DNA from: Actinomycetota bacterium
GTDB lineage: Bacteria; Actinomycetota; Geothermincolia; Geothermincolales; RBG-13-55-18
NCBI GenBank assembly: GCA_013178005.1
Contig: JABLXL010000032.1
Span: 1-41,316, forward strand
Direction: 5' to 3'
Length of the DNA stretch: 41,316 nt
Below, in pieces: positions 25,726-32,750 of this stretch; the stretch's first letter is position 1, and every line of letters begins with the position of its first letter. The translations under genes were made by a program, and so were the position numbers. The notes below the pieces were generated by a model. It saw only the letters and a list, made by a program, of their open reading frames with translations. It searched no databases and was not told where the DNA came from.

Positions 25726-27060
25726 TTGTTCGATCGCGTGCTCGTCGCCAACCGTGGGGAGGTTGCGCTGCGCATACTGCGCACCCTGCGCGAGATGGGG
25801 ATCGACGGCGTACTGGCATCCTCCATGGCGGACGCGCGCCTGCCCATGCCCCACGCGCGGGCAAGGGTGTGCATCGGAGGTGACGACCCCACTTCGAGCT
25901 ATCTCAATCCATGCCGAGTCATCGGCGCCGCGGTTGCGTCGGGGGCGGACGCCATCCATCCCGGATATGGCTTTCTCTCCGAGGACGCGGACTTCGCCCG
26001 CATGTGCGCGGAGATGGGACTTGCCTTCATCGGCCCCTCTCCCGAGGCCTTGCGGCGTCTCGGAAACAAGGTCGAGGCCTGCCGCCTGGCCGCGGAGGCC
26101 GGCCTGCCAACCCTGCTCGTGGGGGTGGCGCGCGATGAGGCGGAGATCGCGGGCATGGCGCACGAGGAATTATTTCCCATCGTACTCAAACCGGTGATGG
26201 GAGGAGGGGGTAAGGGGATACGCGCCGTTTTCCGCCCCGAGGACACCGGGGAGGCTTGGCGCCAGGCGCGAAAAGAGGCGAGCACGGCCTTCCGCGACGG
26301 GGGCCTGTACGTCGAGCGCTACCTCCCCGGCGCCCGGCACCTGGAGGCCCAGGTAATACGCGACACGAGGGGAAACACCGCCACTTTCCCCTTGAGGGAA
26401 TGCTCCATCCAGCGACGCCACCAGAAATGGCTGGAGGAAACCCCGGCACCCTCCTGTCCCGAGCGGCTCGAGTCAAGGTTGCGGGAGGGCGCGGCGCGCC
26501 TGGTCGAGATATGCGGCCTGGTGGGAATAGCCACGGTGGAATACCTGGTGCGAGGCGAGAGCTATTTCTTCCTGGAGGTTAATCCACGACTGCAGGTGGA
26601 GCACACCGTCACCGAGATGATCTGCGGCATCGACCTGGTCCGGGAACAGGTGCGCATTGCGAGCGGGGAGGAGCTGGACCCGCTTCCCGCCCCCAGGGGC
26701 CACGCCATGGAGGTGAGGCTTTACGGCTACCCCGCGGGCGGAAGAGCCTGCCGGCTGACGCTTCCGGGAGGAAACGGCATCCGCGTGGACGCCGCGCCCA
26801 CGGGGACCGCGGCCGCCTCGTCCAGGTATGACGGCCTGCTGGCCAAGATCTGCTCCTGGTCCCCTACCCGAGAGATGAACGTGCGGCGCATGCGGCGAGC
26901 CCTGGAGGAGACGGAAGCGGCGGGTTTCCGCTCCAACCTGGAGGAGCTTCGATCGTTGCTGGAAAATAAGGACTTCCAAAGAGGCACATACGACCTCTCG
27001 ACCTTCGATGATCGTTCCGGGGAACCGAGGCGCTTCCGCCAGACCCGGGGACAAAGCTGA
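25726..27060 (+). CDS. accC: Biotin carboxylase subunit of acetyl-CoA carboxylase
   Basis: The 444-residue ATP-grasp enzyme carboxylates the biotin on AccB using ATP and bicarbonate. It begins FDRVLVANRGEVALRILRTL; the glycine-rich loop is VMGGGGKGIRAV, followed by ECSIQRRHQK and the metal/active-site segment FLEVNPRLQVEHTVTEM. The C-terminal biotin-carboxylase domain includes HAMEVRLYGYP, where most homologues have HAIExRINAE, and SRYDGLLAKICSW. The start is TTG at 25726, with GAGGAGG just before. Confidence 0.95.
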   Translation: MFDRVLVANRGEVALRILRTLREMGIDGVLASSMADARLPMPHARARVCIGGDDPTSSYLNPCRVIGAAVASGADAIHPGYGFLSEDADFARMCAEMGLAFIGPSPEALRRLGNKVEACRLAAEAGLPTLLVGVARDEAEIAGMAHEELFPIVLKPVMGGGGKGIRAVFRPEDTGEAWRQARKEASTAFRDGGLYVERYLPGARHLEAQVIRDTRGNTATFPLRECSIQRRHQKWLEETPAPSCPERLESRLREGAARLVEICGLVGIATVEYLVRGESYFFLEVNPRLQVEHTVTEMICGIDLVREQVRIASGEELDPLPAPRGHAMEVRLYGYPAGGRACRLTLPGGNGIRVDAAPTGTAAASSRYDGLLAKICSWSPTREMNVRRMRRALEETEAAGFRSNLEELRSLLENKDFQRGTYDLSTFDDRSGEPRRFRQTRGQS

Positions 27061-27096
27061 CACGGGAGCGGGCGATGCGAGGCGATGAGCGCGTGA

Positions 27097-27236
27097 GGAT
27101 GGATCTCCTGGAGGGCATGGGCGGCTTCATGGCCCGCGAGGGCGTGGGGACGGAACGCGATTGGAAACGGGTTCCAGGGAGGACTTAGGGATGGATTTCC
27201 TGGAGGGCGTGGGGGGCTTCATGGCCCGCGAGGGCA
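27097..27236. repeat. Duplicated accB 5' end, period 92
   Basis: The first ~48 bases around the accB start (27189-27236: GGATGGATTTCCTGGAGGGC and onward) also occur at 27097-27144 with about 45 identical bases. The upstream copy reads M-D-L-L-E-G-M-G-G-F-M-A-R-E-G and then diverges to a stop at 27186-27188, so it is a short false start placed just before the real gene. It fills the accC-accB gap. Confidence 0.85.
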
Positions 27237-27589
27237 TCGTGGAGCTCGAGATACTGGACGGCGACCGCATTTTGCGCATACGGCGAGGACCGCTGGATCC
27301 GCCAGGGTCCCTTAAAGAAGAGGGCCCCGGCCTGGTCCGCGCACCCCTGGGAGGGATCCTGCGCCTCTCTCCCTCCCCGGAAGAGCGGCCTTTTGCCCCG
27401 GTGGGCGAGGCAAGGAAGGAGGGTGACGTGCTGTTCTGCGTCGAGGCGATGAAGCACCTGAACGAGGTGAGGGCGGACGGCGACCTCGTGGTCGAGGAGG
27501 TCCTGGCGGAGGAAGGCGACGCCGTCCATGAAGGCCAGGCGATTATGCGCGTGTCGCGCCTGGACGGCAGGGCTGAGGGGGAGGGTTGA
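27191..27589 (+). CDS. accB: Biotin carboxyl carrier protein of acetyl-CoA carboxylase
   Basis: The 132-residue protein carries biotin between AccC and AccD/AccA. The biotinylation motif is CVEAMKHLNEV with Lys88; M-K-M is M-K-H here, a mild change. The APLGGILRLSPSPEERPF segment corresponds to the SPMVGTFYRAPSP region of AccB. The N-terminal part (MAREGIVELEILDGDRILRI) matches the family helix-strand start. It is a bit short because the usual Ala/Pro linker is reduced. ATG 27191 is chosen over an earlier in-frame ATG (27161) because GGAGG precedes it and a duplicate of this 5' end lies 92 bp upstream. Its stop is four bases before fabH. Confidence 0.93.
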   Translation: MDFLEGVGGFMAREGIVELEILDGDRILRIRRGPLDPPGSLKEEGPGLVRAPLGGILRLSPSPEERPFAPVGEARKEGDVLFCVEAMKHLNEVRADGDLVVEEVLAEEGDAVHEGQAIMRVSRLDGRAEGEG

Positions 27590-27593
27590 GGGC

Positions 27594-28664
27594 GTGGGCG
27601 GCATCGCCATCAAGGGTTGCGGCAAGGGCATCCCGCGTTATTCGCTCCACAACCGGGACCTGGAGGAATTCCTGGACACCAGCCATGACTGGATAGTTTC
27701 CCGCACGGGGATCGAGGAACGCCGTGTGGCCGCTCCGGATGAGGACAACGTCTCGCTGTCCTTGCTCGCGTGCGGGCAAGCCCTCGAACGGGCGGGCGTC
27801 GAGGGGCGGGACGTGGACCTGATAGTGGTGGCAACCGCCACCCCGGACCGCATGGTTCCCTCCCTGGCCTGCACGCTGCAGAGGGAGCTCGGCTCGCGCG
27901 GGCCCGCGCTGGACATCAACGCGGGTTGTTCGGGGTTCATATACGCGCTTGCCATCGCCTTCCACCTGATGCGGGGGGGCATCGCCACTCGCGCCCTGGT
28001 AGTGGGGACGGAGACGCTCACGCGCATCGTGGACTGGAGAGACCGGTCCACCTGCGTGATCTTCGGCGACGGGGCGGGAGCGGCGCTGCTCGCTCCCTGC
28101 CCCGAAGGAGAGGGGATAATCGCCGCCTCCCTGGACGCGCTCGGGGAAGGCGACGGCCTCATACGGGCCGAGGGCGGCGGCGCGCGCATGATGGCCTCGC
28201 TGGCGGGAGGCCTCGTCCCGGGGAACCACCTCCTCCCCTCTCCCCTTCCCCACCTGCACCGCACCTGGAACGGGATAGACCCCTTCCTGCGCATGGACGG
28301 AAAAGAGGTGTTCAAATTCGCGGTCAACAAGCTCTGCGCCACGGTAAAGGAGCTTTGCTCAGCCGCCGGCGTGGGCACGGAAGAGGTCTCGCTCATCATC
28401 CCCCACCAGGCAAACCTGCGCATCCTGGCCGCAGCCGCGGAGAGGCTCGGGGTTCCCAAGGAATCGTTCTTCACCAACATCCAACGCTACGGCAACACCT
28501 CGGCGGCCTCCATTCCCATCGCCCTGGAGGAGGCGCTACGCGCCGGGATGATCCGTGAGGGCGACCTGGTGATCCTCGCAGGGTTCGGGGCGGGCATGAC
28601 CTGGGGAGGCGCGCTGCTGCGCTGGCAGGACGGCCAGGCGATCGAGGGAGGGAGGACGGCTTGA
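27594..28664 (+). CDS. fabH: Beta-ketoacyl-ACP synthase III
   Basis: The 356-residue enzyme condenses acetyl-CoA (or a branched starter) with malonyl-ACP to start fatty-acid synthesis. The Cys-His-Asn triad is visible: Cys112 in [13 protein letters not shown], His in [11 protein letters not shown] and Asn in [10 protein letters not shown]. Other hallmarks are [13 protein letters not shown] and [12 protein letters not shown] at 27594 is chosen; it follows GGGGAGGGTTGAG and gives the family N-terminus ([12 protein letters not shown]), whereas the frame upstream overlaps accB. The stop overlaps the fabG start in TGATG. Starter preference cannot be read from sequence alone. Confidence 0.96.
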   Translation: MGGIAIKGCGKGIPRYSLHNRDLEEFLDTSHDWIVSRTGIEERRVAAPDEDNVSLSLLACGQALERAGVEGRDVDLIVVATATPDRMVPSLACTLQRELGSRGPALDINAGCSGFIYALAIAFHLMRGGIATRALVVGTETLTRIVDWRDRSTCVIFGDGAGAALLAPCPEGEGIIAASLDALGEGDGLIRAEGGGARMMASLAGGLVPGNHLLPSPLPHLHRTWNGIDPFLRMDGKEVFKFAVNKLCATVKELCSAAGVGTEEVSLIIPHQANLRILAAAAERLGVPKESFFTNIQRYGNTSAASIPIALEEALRAGMIREGDLVILAGFGAGMTWGGALLRWQDGQAIEGGRTA

Positions 28665-29407
28665 TGGGAATGGAAGGGAAAACGGTGCTGGTAACGGGCG
28701 GTTCCCGCGGCATCGGGCGCGCCATCGCCCTGGCCCTCGCCGAGGACCACGAACGAATCGCCATAAACTACCAGGGCAACGCGGCCGCCGCCGCCGAATG
28801 CCTCGAGCTCCTGCGCGGGAAGGGAGTCGAGGCCATGGAGTTGAGGGCGGACGTGGGCGACCCCAAACAGGTGGAAACGATGTTCGCGCGCCTAGCGGAG
28901 GTCTGGGGCGGAGTGGACGTCCTGGTCAACAACGCCGGGGTGCGCCGCGACGGGCTCGCCGTCACCATGAGCGACGAAAGCTGGGAGGAGGTCATGCGCA
29001 CCAACCTGCGCGGGGCCTTCAACTGCTCGCGCGTGGCGCTCAAGTCGATGCTGCGAAGGCGCTGGGGAAGGATAATCAACGTCTCCTCGGTGGCCGGCCT
29101 GAGGGGCGTGAAGGGCCAGGCCAATTACTGCGCGTCCAAGGCGGGCCTCATCGGGCTGACGCGCAGCATGGCCCAGGAGGTTGCCGGGCGCGCCATCACC
29201 GTGAACGCCGTGGCTCCCGGGCTGATCCTGACCGATATGACCGAGGACCTGCCCGAGGAAAACCTCGGCCTCATCCTGGGAACCATTCCCATGCGCAGAG
29301 CGGGACGTCCCGAGGAGGTTGCGGGCGCGGTCGCCTTCCTCGCCTCCGAGGAGGCCTCCTACATAACCGGGCAGGTGATCTGCGTGGACGGGGGGATGCT
29401 GGGTTGA
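28664..29407 (+). CDS. fabG: 3-oxoacyl-ACP reductase
   Basis: The 247-residue classical SDR reduces 3-oxoacyl-ACP with NADPH. Motifs: [16 protein letters not shown] (cofactor), [11 protein letters not shown], catalytic Ser in [11 protein letters not shown] and YxxxK in [11 protein letters not shown], and the terminal [11 protein letters not shown]. The start ATG 28664 shares a base with the fabH stop; GGGAGGGAGGA precedes it. The last 47 bases and the beginning of accD are duplicated directly after the gene. Confidence 0.95.
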   Translation: MGMEGKTVLVTGGSRGIGRAIALALAEDHERIAINYQGNAAAAAECLELLRGKGVEAMELRADVGDPKQVETMFARLAEVWGGVDVLVNNAGVRRDGLAVTMSDESWEEVMRTNLRGAFNCSRVALKSMLRRRWGRIINVSSVAGLRGVKGQANYCASKAGLIGLTRSMAQEVAGRAITVNAVAPGLILTDMTEDLPEENLGLILGTIPMRRAGRPEEVAGAVAFLASEEASYITGQVICVDGGMLG

Positions 29408-29565
29408 CAGGGCAGGGCGAGATCAGGGAACGACGCGCGGAAGGCTCCGCCGCCTCCGAAGTGACCTCCCACATAACCGGGCAGGTGATCTGCGTGGACG
29501 GGGGGATGCTGGGTTGACGGGGCAGGGCGAGATCAGGGAACGACGCGCGGAAGGCTCCGCCGCCT
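29361..29565. repeat. Near-perfect 95-bp tandem duplication across the fabG/accD junction, period 110
   Basis: Bases 29361-29455 are repeated at 29471-29565 with one visible mismatch (TTGACAG versus TTGACGG). Each copy holds the fabG ending (coding for [14 protein letters not shown], stop) and the overlapping TTG start of accD with its first ~17 codons. The left copy ends fabG and contains an orphan accD start; the right copy contains an orphan fabG end and the working accD start. The frame stays open from one TTG to the next stop at 29517. Confidence 0.93.
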
Positions 29566-30371
29566 GCGCGGACTCGCGCATCGTCTCCCTCCGGGACCGG
29601 GCCAGGCGTCTCTGGACGAGATGCCCGGGCTGCGGGCTGGAGGTGGAACGCTCCGGGCTCAGGGCCTCTCTCGGGGTATGTCCCCACTGCGGCTTCCACC
29701 ACCGCATCAGCGTGGGCGAACGCGCTGGATACTTATTCGACCCGGGCTCCTTCCGCGTCGCGGACGAAATCATCCTGACCGCCGACCCCCTTTGTTTCCA
29801 GGGCGGCGCCTACCGTCGGGAAGCCCAGGAGCTGGGGCGGGAGGCGATGGCCTACGGAACGGCCGCCGTGCGGGGCTCATCCTGCGTGGCCGCATTGATG
29901 GACTTCTCCGTCTTCGGCGGCTCCATGAGCGCGGCGGTGGGAGAGATTTTCCGCCGCGCCTGCGCCCTCGGCGTCGAACACGGGCTTCCCCTGCTGGCGG
30001 CGGTGTGTTCCGGCGGGGTGCGCGTTCAGGAGGGGGCGCCGGCGCTGATGCAGATGGCGAGGGTGATGTTCGCCCTGGAGGAGCTCTCGGAAGCCCGCCT
30101 CCCCTTTATCTCCCTTCTCTGCGACCCGTCGTGCGGCGGGGTCGCCGCGAGCTTCGCCACCGCCGCGGACGTCATCCTGGCTGAGCCCGGGGCGCTCATC
30201 TGTTTCAGCGGACCCAGGGTGGTCGAGCAGACCCTGGGGATAAAGCCCGAACCGGACTTCTCGCGCGCCGAATCCCTCCTCGAGCGGGGGCTGGTGGACA
30301 TGGTGGTGCCCCGTCCGCGCCAGCGCGAGGTGATCGGCGGCCTGCTGGCCTTCTTCTCCGAAAGGGGGTGA
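29514..30371 (+). CDS. accD: Acetyl-CoA carboxylase carboxyltransferase subunit beta
   Basis: The 285-residue subunit pairs with AccA. An N-terminal Cys4 zinc ribbon reads RCPGCGLEVERSG then GVCPHCGFHH. The crotonase-fold core has FSVFGGSMSAAVGEIFRRA, VCSGGVRVQEGAPALMQMA, PFISLLCDPSCGGVAASFAT and ISGPR-equivalent FSGPRVVEQTLG. AccD usually has CTGGARMQEG where this has CSGGVRVQEG, a close variant. The start is a TTG at 29514, overlapping the duplicated fabG stop (TTGA); no ATG or GTG alternative precedes the zinc ribbon. The enzyme belongs to the accA-accC-accB set of this cluster. Confidence 0.93.
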   Translation: MTGQGEIRERRAEGSAACADSRIVSLRDRARRLWTRCPGCGLEVERSGLRASLGVCPHCGFHHRISVGERAGYLFDPGSFRVADEIILTADPLCFQGGAYRREAQELGREAMAYGTAAVRGSSCVAALMDFSVFGGSMSAAVGEIFRRACALGVEHGLPLLAAVCSGGVRVQEGAPALMQMARVMFALEELSEARLPFISLLCDPSCGGVAASFATAADVILAEPGALICFSGPRVVEQTLGIKPEPDFSRAESLLERGLVDMVVPRPRQREVIGGLLAFFSERG

Positions 30372-30640
30372 TGGGGAAATAGACAGAAGCCCTTGTAGCC
30401 CGATAAACGCAGGGCGTCACGTACGGAAAAGAACAACGGCGTAGGAAAATAACGCCATCCCGTAAGGCGTGTTCCCCGGAGCGCCCCAAGACGCGGGCGC
30501 GGGCTGGAGGAGGCAGCGCAGATGAGGACGTTTCTCCCGTTGCGCTCGGATTGGCATGGCACAAGGCATGACAATCGCTCCCCCTTTTGCTCCCCGACCG
30601 AGGTTACGCACAAGGGAGGCAAGGAGGAAAGGAAGGAAGC

Positions 30641-30892
30641 GTGGACGAGAAACAAGTGTTCATGAGGATAAGGGAGATACTGTCCGGGAGGCAGGCGATA
30701 CCGGTTGAGGAGATCGGCCCCGACACCCGCCTCAAGGAGGATCTGGAAGTCGATTCCCTCGACCTGGTAGAGCTTTCCATGCTGGTGGAGGAAGAGTACG
30801 GGATCGAGCTCTTCGACGAGCAGCTGGGCGCGGTCAACACGGTGGGTGACGTGGTCCGCCTGATACTGGAAAGCGTATCGGCGAGGGACTGA
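30641..30892 (+). CDS. acpP: Acyl carrier protein
   Basis: The 83-residue protein carries growing acyl chains on phosphopantetheine at Ser39 in the motif EVDSLDLVEL. TRLKEDLEVDS and EEEYGIELFDEQ are typical of ACP helices I-III, and VGDVVRLILE closes the domain. The GTG start at 30641 follows AAGGAGGAAAGGAAGG; the open frame upstream is non-coding. It is 269 bp after accD, a gap with no gene that may contain a separate promoter giving higher ACP expression. Confidence 0.95.
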   Translation: MDEKQVFMRIREILSGRQAIPVEEIGPDTRLKEDLEVDSLDLVELSMLVEEEYGIELFDEQLGAVNTVGDVVRLILESVSARD

Positions 30893-31025
30893 CCGGGCGA
30901 GCGGCGAGCGAGTGGGCGGCGACGCGGCGCAGGAGGGGTCGCCCGGCCGCCGCTCGCGGAGTCGCCGCGCCTCGCGGCACGAGACACCTTGCCGCGGACG
31001 GAACGGGGGTGGGGTCGCAAGAACC

Positions 31026-31055
31026 CGTGAGGGCGGCCGGATCGCCGCCCTCACG
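31026..31055. terminator. Perfect 12-bp hairpin between acpP and fabF
   Basis: CGTGAGGGCGGC (31026-31037) pairs with GCCGCCCTCACG (31044-31055), 6-nt loop. No U-tract follows, and fabF starts 43 bp later, so attenuation or mRNA processing may be meant rather than full termination. The gap also has other GC-rich inverted stretches. Confidence 0.5.
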
Positions 31056-31098
31056 CGCGGCGAAAATGTAGAGGCTTGAACGAGGAAGGTGAGAGAGC

Positions 31099-32358
31099 AT
31101 GAAACGCAGAGTGGTCGTAACCGGCCTGGGGGCGGTCACCCCACTGGGCGTGGGAGCGGAGGCGTTCTGGACGGCGCTCAAGCAGGGTCGCTCCGGCATC
31201 GGCCCCATATCCTCCTTCGACGCCGACGGCCTGCCCAGCCGCATAGCCGGAGAGGTATCGTCCTTCGATCCGGCCGAATACGTGGACCCCAAGACGGCCA
31301 TGCGCATGGACCGCTTCTGCCATTTCGCGGTGGCGGGAGCCCGCCTCGCCCTGGAAGACGCCGGGCTGCCGGAGGGAAGAGAGCTCGAGGCGGCGGGGGT
31401 GGAGGCGGGACGTGCGGGCATAATAGTGGGCTCGGGCATCGGGGGGATGTCCACCCTGGAGAACCAGCACCGCGTGCTCCTGGAACGCGGATATGCGCGG
31501 GTGAGCCCCTTCACCATACCCATGATCATCCCCAACATGGCCGCGGGGATACTGGCCATCAACCTCGGTTTCACGGGGCCCAACGCATGCACCGTCACCG
31601 CCTGCGCCGCGGGCGCCCACGCCATAGGCATGGCCTACGATCTCATCGCCTCGGGAAGGGCGGACCTCTGTATCGCGGGCGGGAGCGAGGCCAGCATAAC
31701 CCCGCTATCGGTGGCCGGTTTCTGCTCCATGCGCGCTCTCTCCACCCGCAACGAGGAGCCCGAGGCGGCCAGCAGGCCCTTCGACGCCGGCAGGGATGGC
31801 TTCGTCATCGCCGAGGGGGCGGGGATCTTGGTGTTGGAGAGCGAGGAAGGGGCGCTTGCCAGGGGGGCGAGGATATACTGCGAGCTGGCCGGCTTCGGGA
31901 TGAGCTGTGACGCCTACCATATAACCGCCCCCGACCCGGAATCGCGGGGCGCATCCGCGTGCATGCTGGAGGCCATGCGTTCCGCCGGCCTCGGCCCCCG
32001 GGACATCGGCTACATCAACGCCCATGGCACCTCCACCCCCTACAACGATCGCAGCGAGACCCAGGCGATAAAGATGGCCTTGGGCGAACACGCCCATGGC
32101 GTGGCGATATCCTCCACCAAGTCCATGACTGGCCACCTCCTGGGGGCGGCGGGCGGGGTGGAGGCCATCGCCACCGCCCTGGCCATACACGAGGGGGTCA
32201 TCCCACCCACCATCAACCTGGAGGAACCGGACCCGGAATGCGACCTCGACTACGTGCCCGGCGAAGCGCGCGAGGCGGCGGTCGAGGCGGCCTTGAGCAA
32301 CTCCTTCGGGTTCGGGGGGCACAACGCGTGCCTGGCCTTCAAAGCGTGGCGCGGGTAA
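31099..32358 (+). CDS. fabF: Beta-ketoacyl-ACP synthase II
   Basis: The 419-residue KAS II condenses acyl-ACP with malonyl-ACP for elongation. The Cys-His-His triad is Cys169 in TVTACAAGAHAIG, His in INAHGTSTPYNDRSE and His in KSMTGHLLGAAGG. The N-terminus (RRVVVTGLGAVTPLGVG) and the glycine-rich NSFGFGGHNACL end are standard. GAGGAAGGTGAGAG lies before the ATG. It is the last gene of the cluster; no fabZ or enoyl reductase follows. Confidence 0.96.
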   Translation: MKRRVVVTGLGAVTPLGVGAEAFWTALKQGRSGIGPISSFDADGLPSRIAGEVSSFDPAEYVDPKTAMRMDRFCHFAVAGARLALEDAGLPEGRELEAAGVEAGRAGIIVGSGIGGMSTLENQHRVLLERGYARVSPFTIPMIIPNMAAGILAINLGFTGPNACTVTACAAGAHAIGMAYDLIASGRADLCIAGGSEASITPLSVAGFCSMRALSTRNEEPEAASRPFDAGRDGFVIAEGAGILVLESEEGALARGARIYCELAGFGMSCDAYHITAPDPESRGASACMLEAMRSAGLGPRDIGYINAHGTSTPYNDRSETQAIKMALGEHAHGVAISSTKSMTGHLLGAAGGVEAIATALAIHEGVIPPTINLEEPDPECDLDYVPGEAREAAVEAALSNSFGFGGHNACLAFKAWRG

Positions 32359-32750
32359 ATCGCGGTGCAGGCCGCCGAAGGGGCCGCTTAAACGGCAGGA
32401 TGCGGCGCAACTCCTGGGGAATCAAACCCCATCAGTCCAGGGGTAACCCGCCGAGAGTTTTGAATGCTTGCTCTCGAGACCTCAACATGGATAGAGGGCT
32501 ATTGATCACGGCGCGCCGGTTAGTACCAATCATGCTCGTGATAACTCGGCCGCGAGGCAAATGAAAGCCTCGATTATAAAGGCACGGTCCGATAGCGGGC
32601 AATGGACACTGGGGCATTGTCTTCGACGGGCAACGAAAATGCAAAGGATGTCGAAAGCGGATGCCGCCCGCGTATATCATCTTATAGAGTCTATAGAGTC
32701 GTGAACAGGCCGGGCTATTAGCTCAGGCAAGGGATCGAAACAGGGGGATT
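32359..32750. other. Intergenic region after the fatty-acid cluster
   Basis: No gene supported. Two small features: a short tRNA-like 5' fragment GGGCTATTAGCTCAG (32712-32726) with no tRNA body after it, and a tandem TATAGAGTC TATAGAGTC (about 32683-32700) in a promoter-like AT-rich patch before the GH38 gene. No convincing U-tract terminator for fabF was found. Confidence 0.4.

Noticed and set aside
28798-29517. Frame ending in a second copy of the FabG C-terminus
   Set aside because: Most of it is out of frame with fabG; only the end reflects the fabG/accD junction duplication.
32712-32726. tRNA-like 5' sequence GGGCTATTAGCTCAG
   Set aside because: No anticodon arm, T arm or acceptor 3' strand follows, so it is not a tRNA gene; a chance match or tiny remnant.
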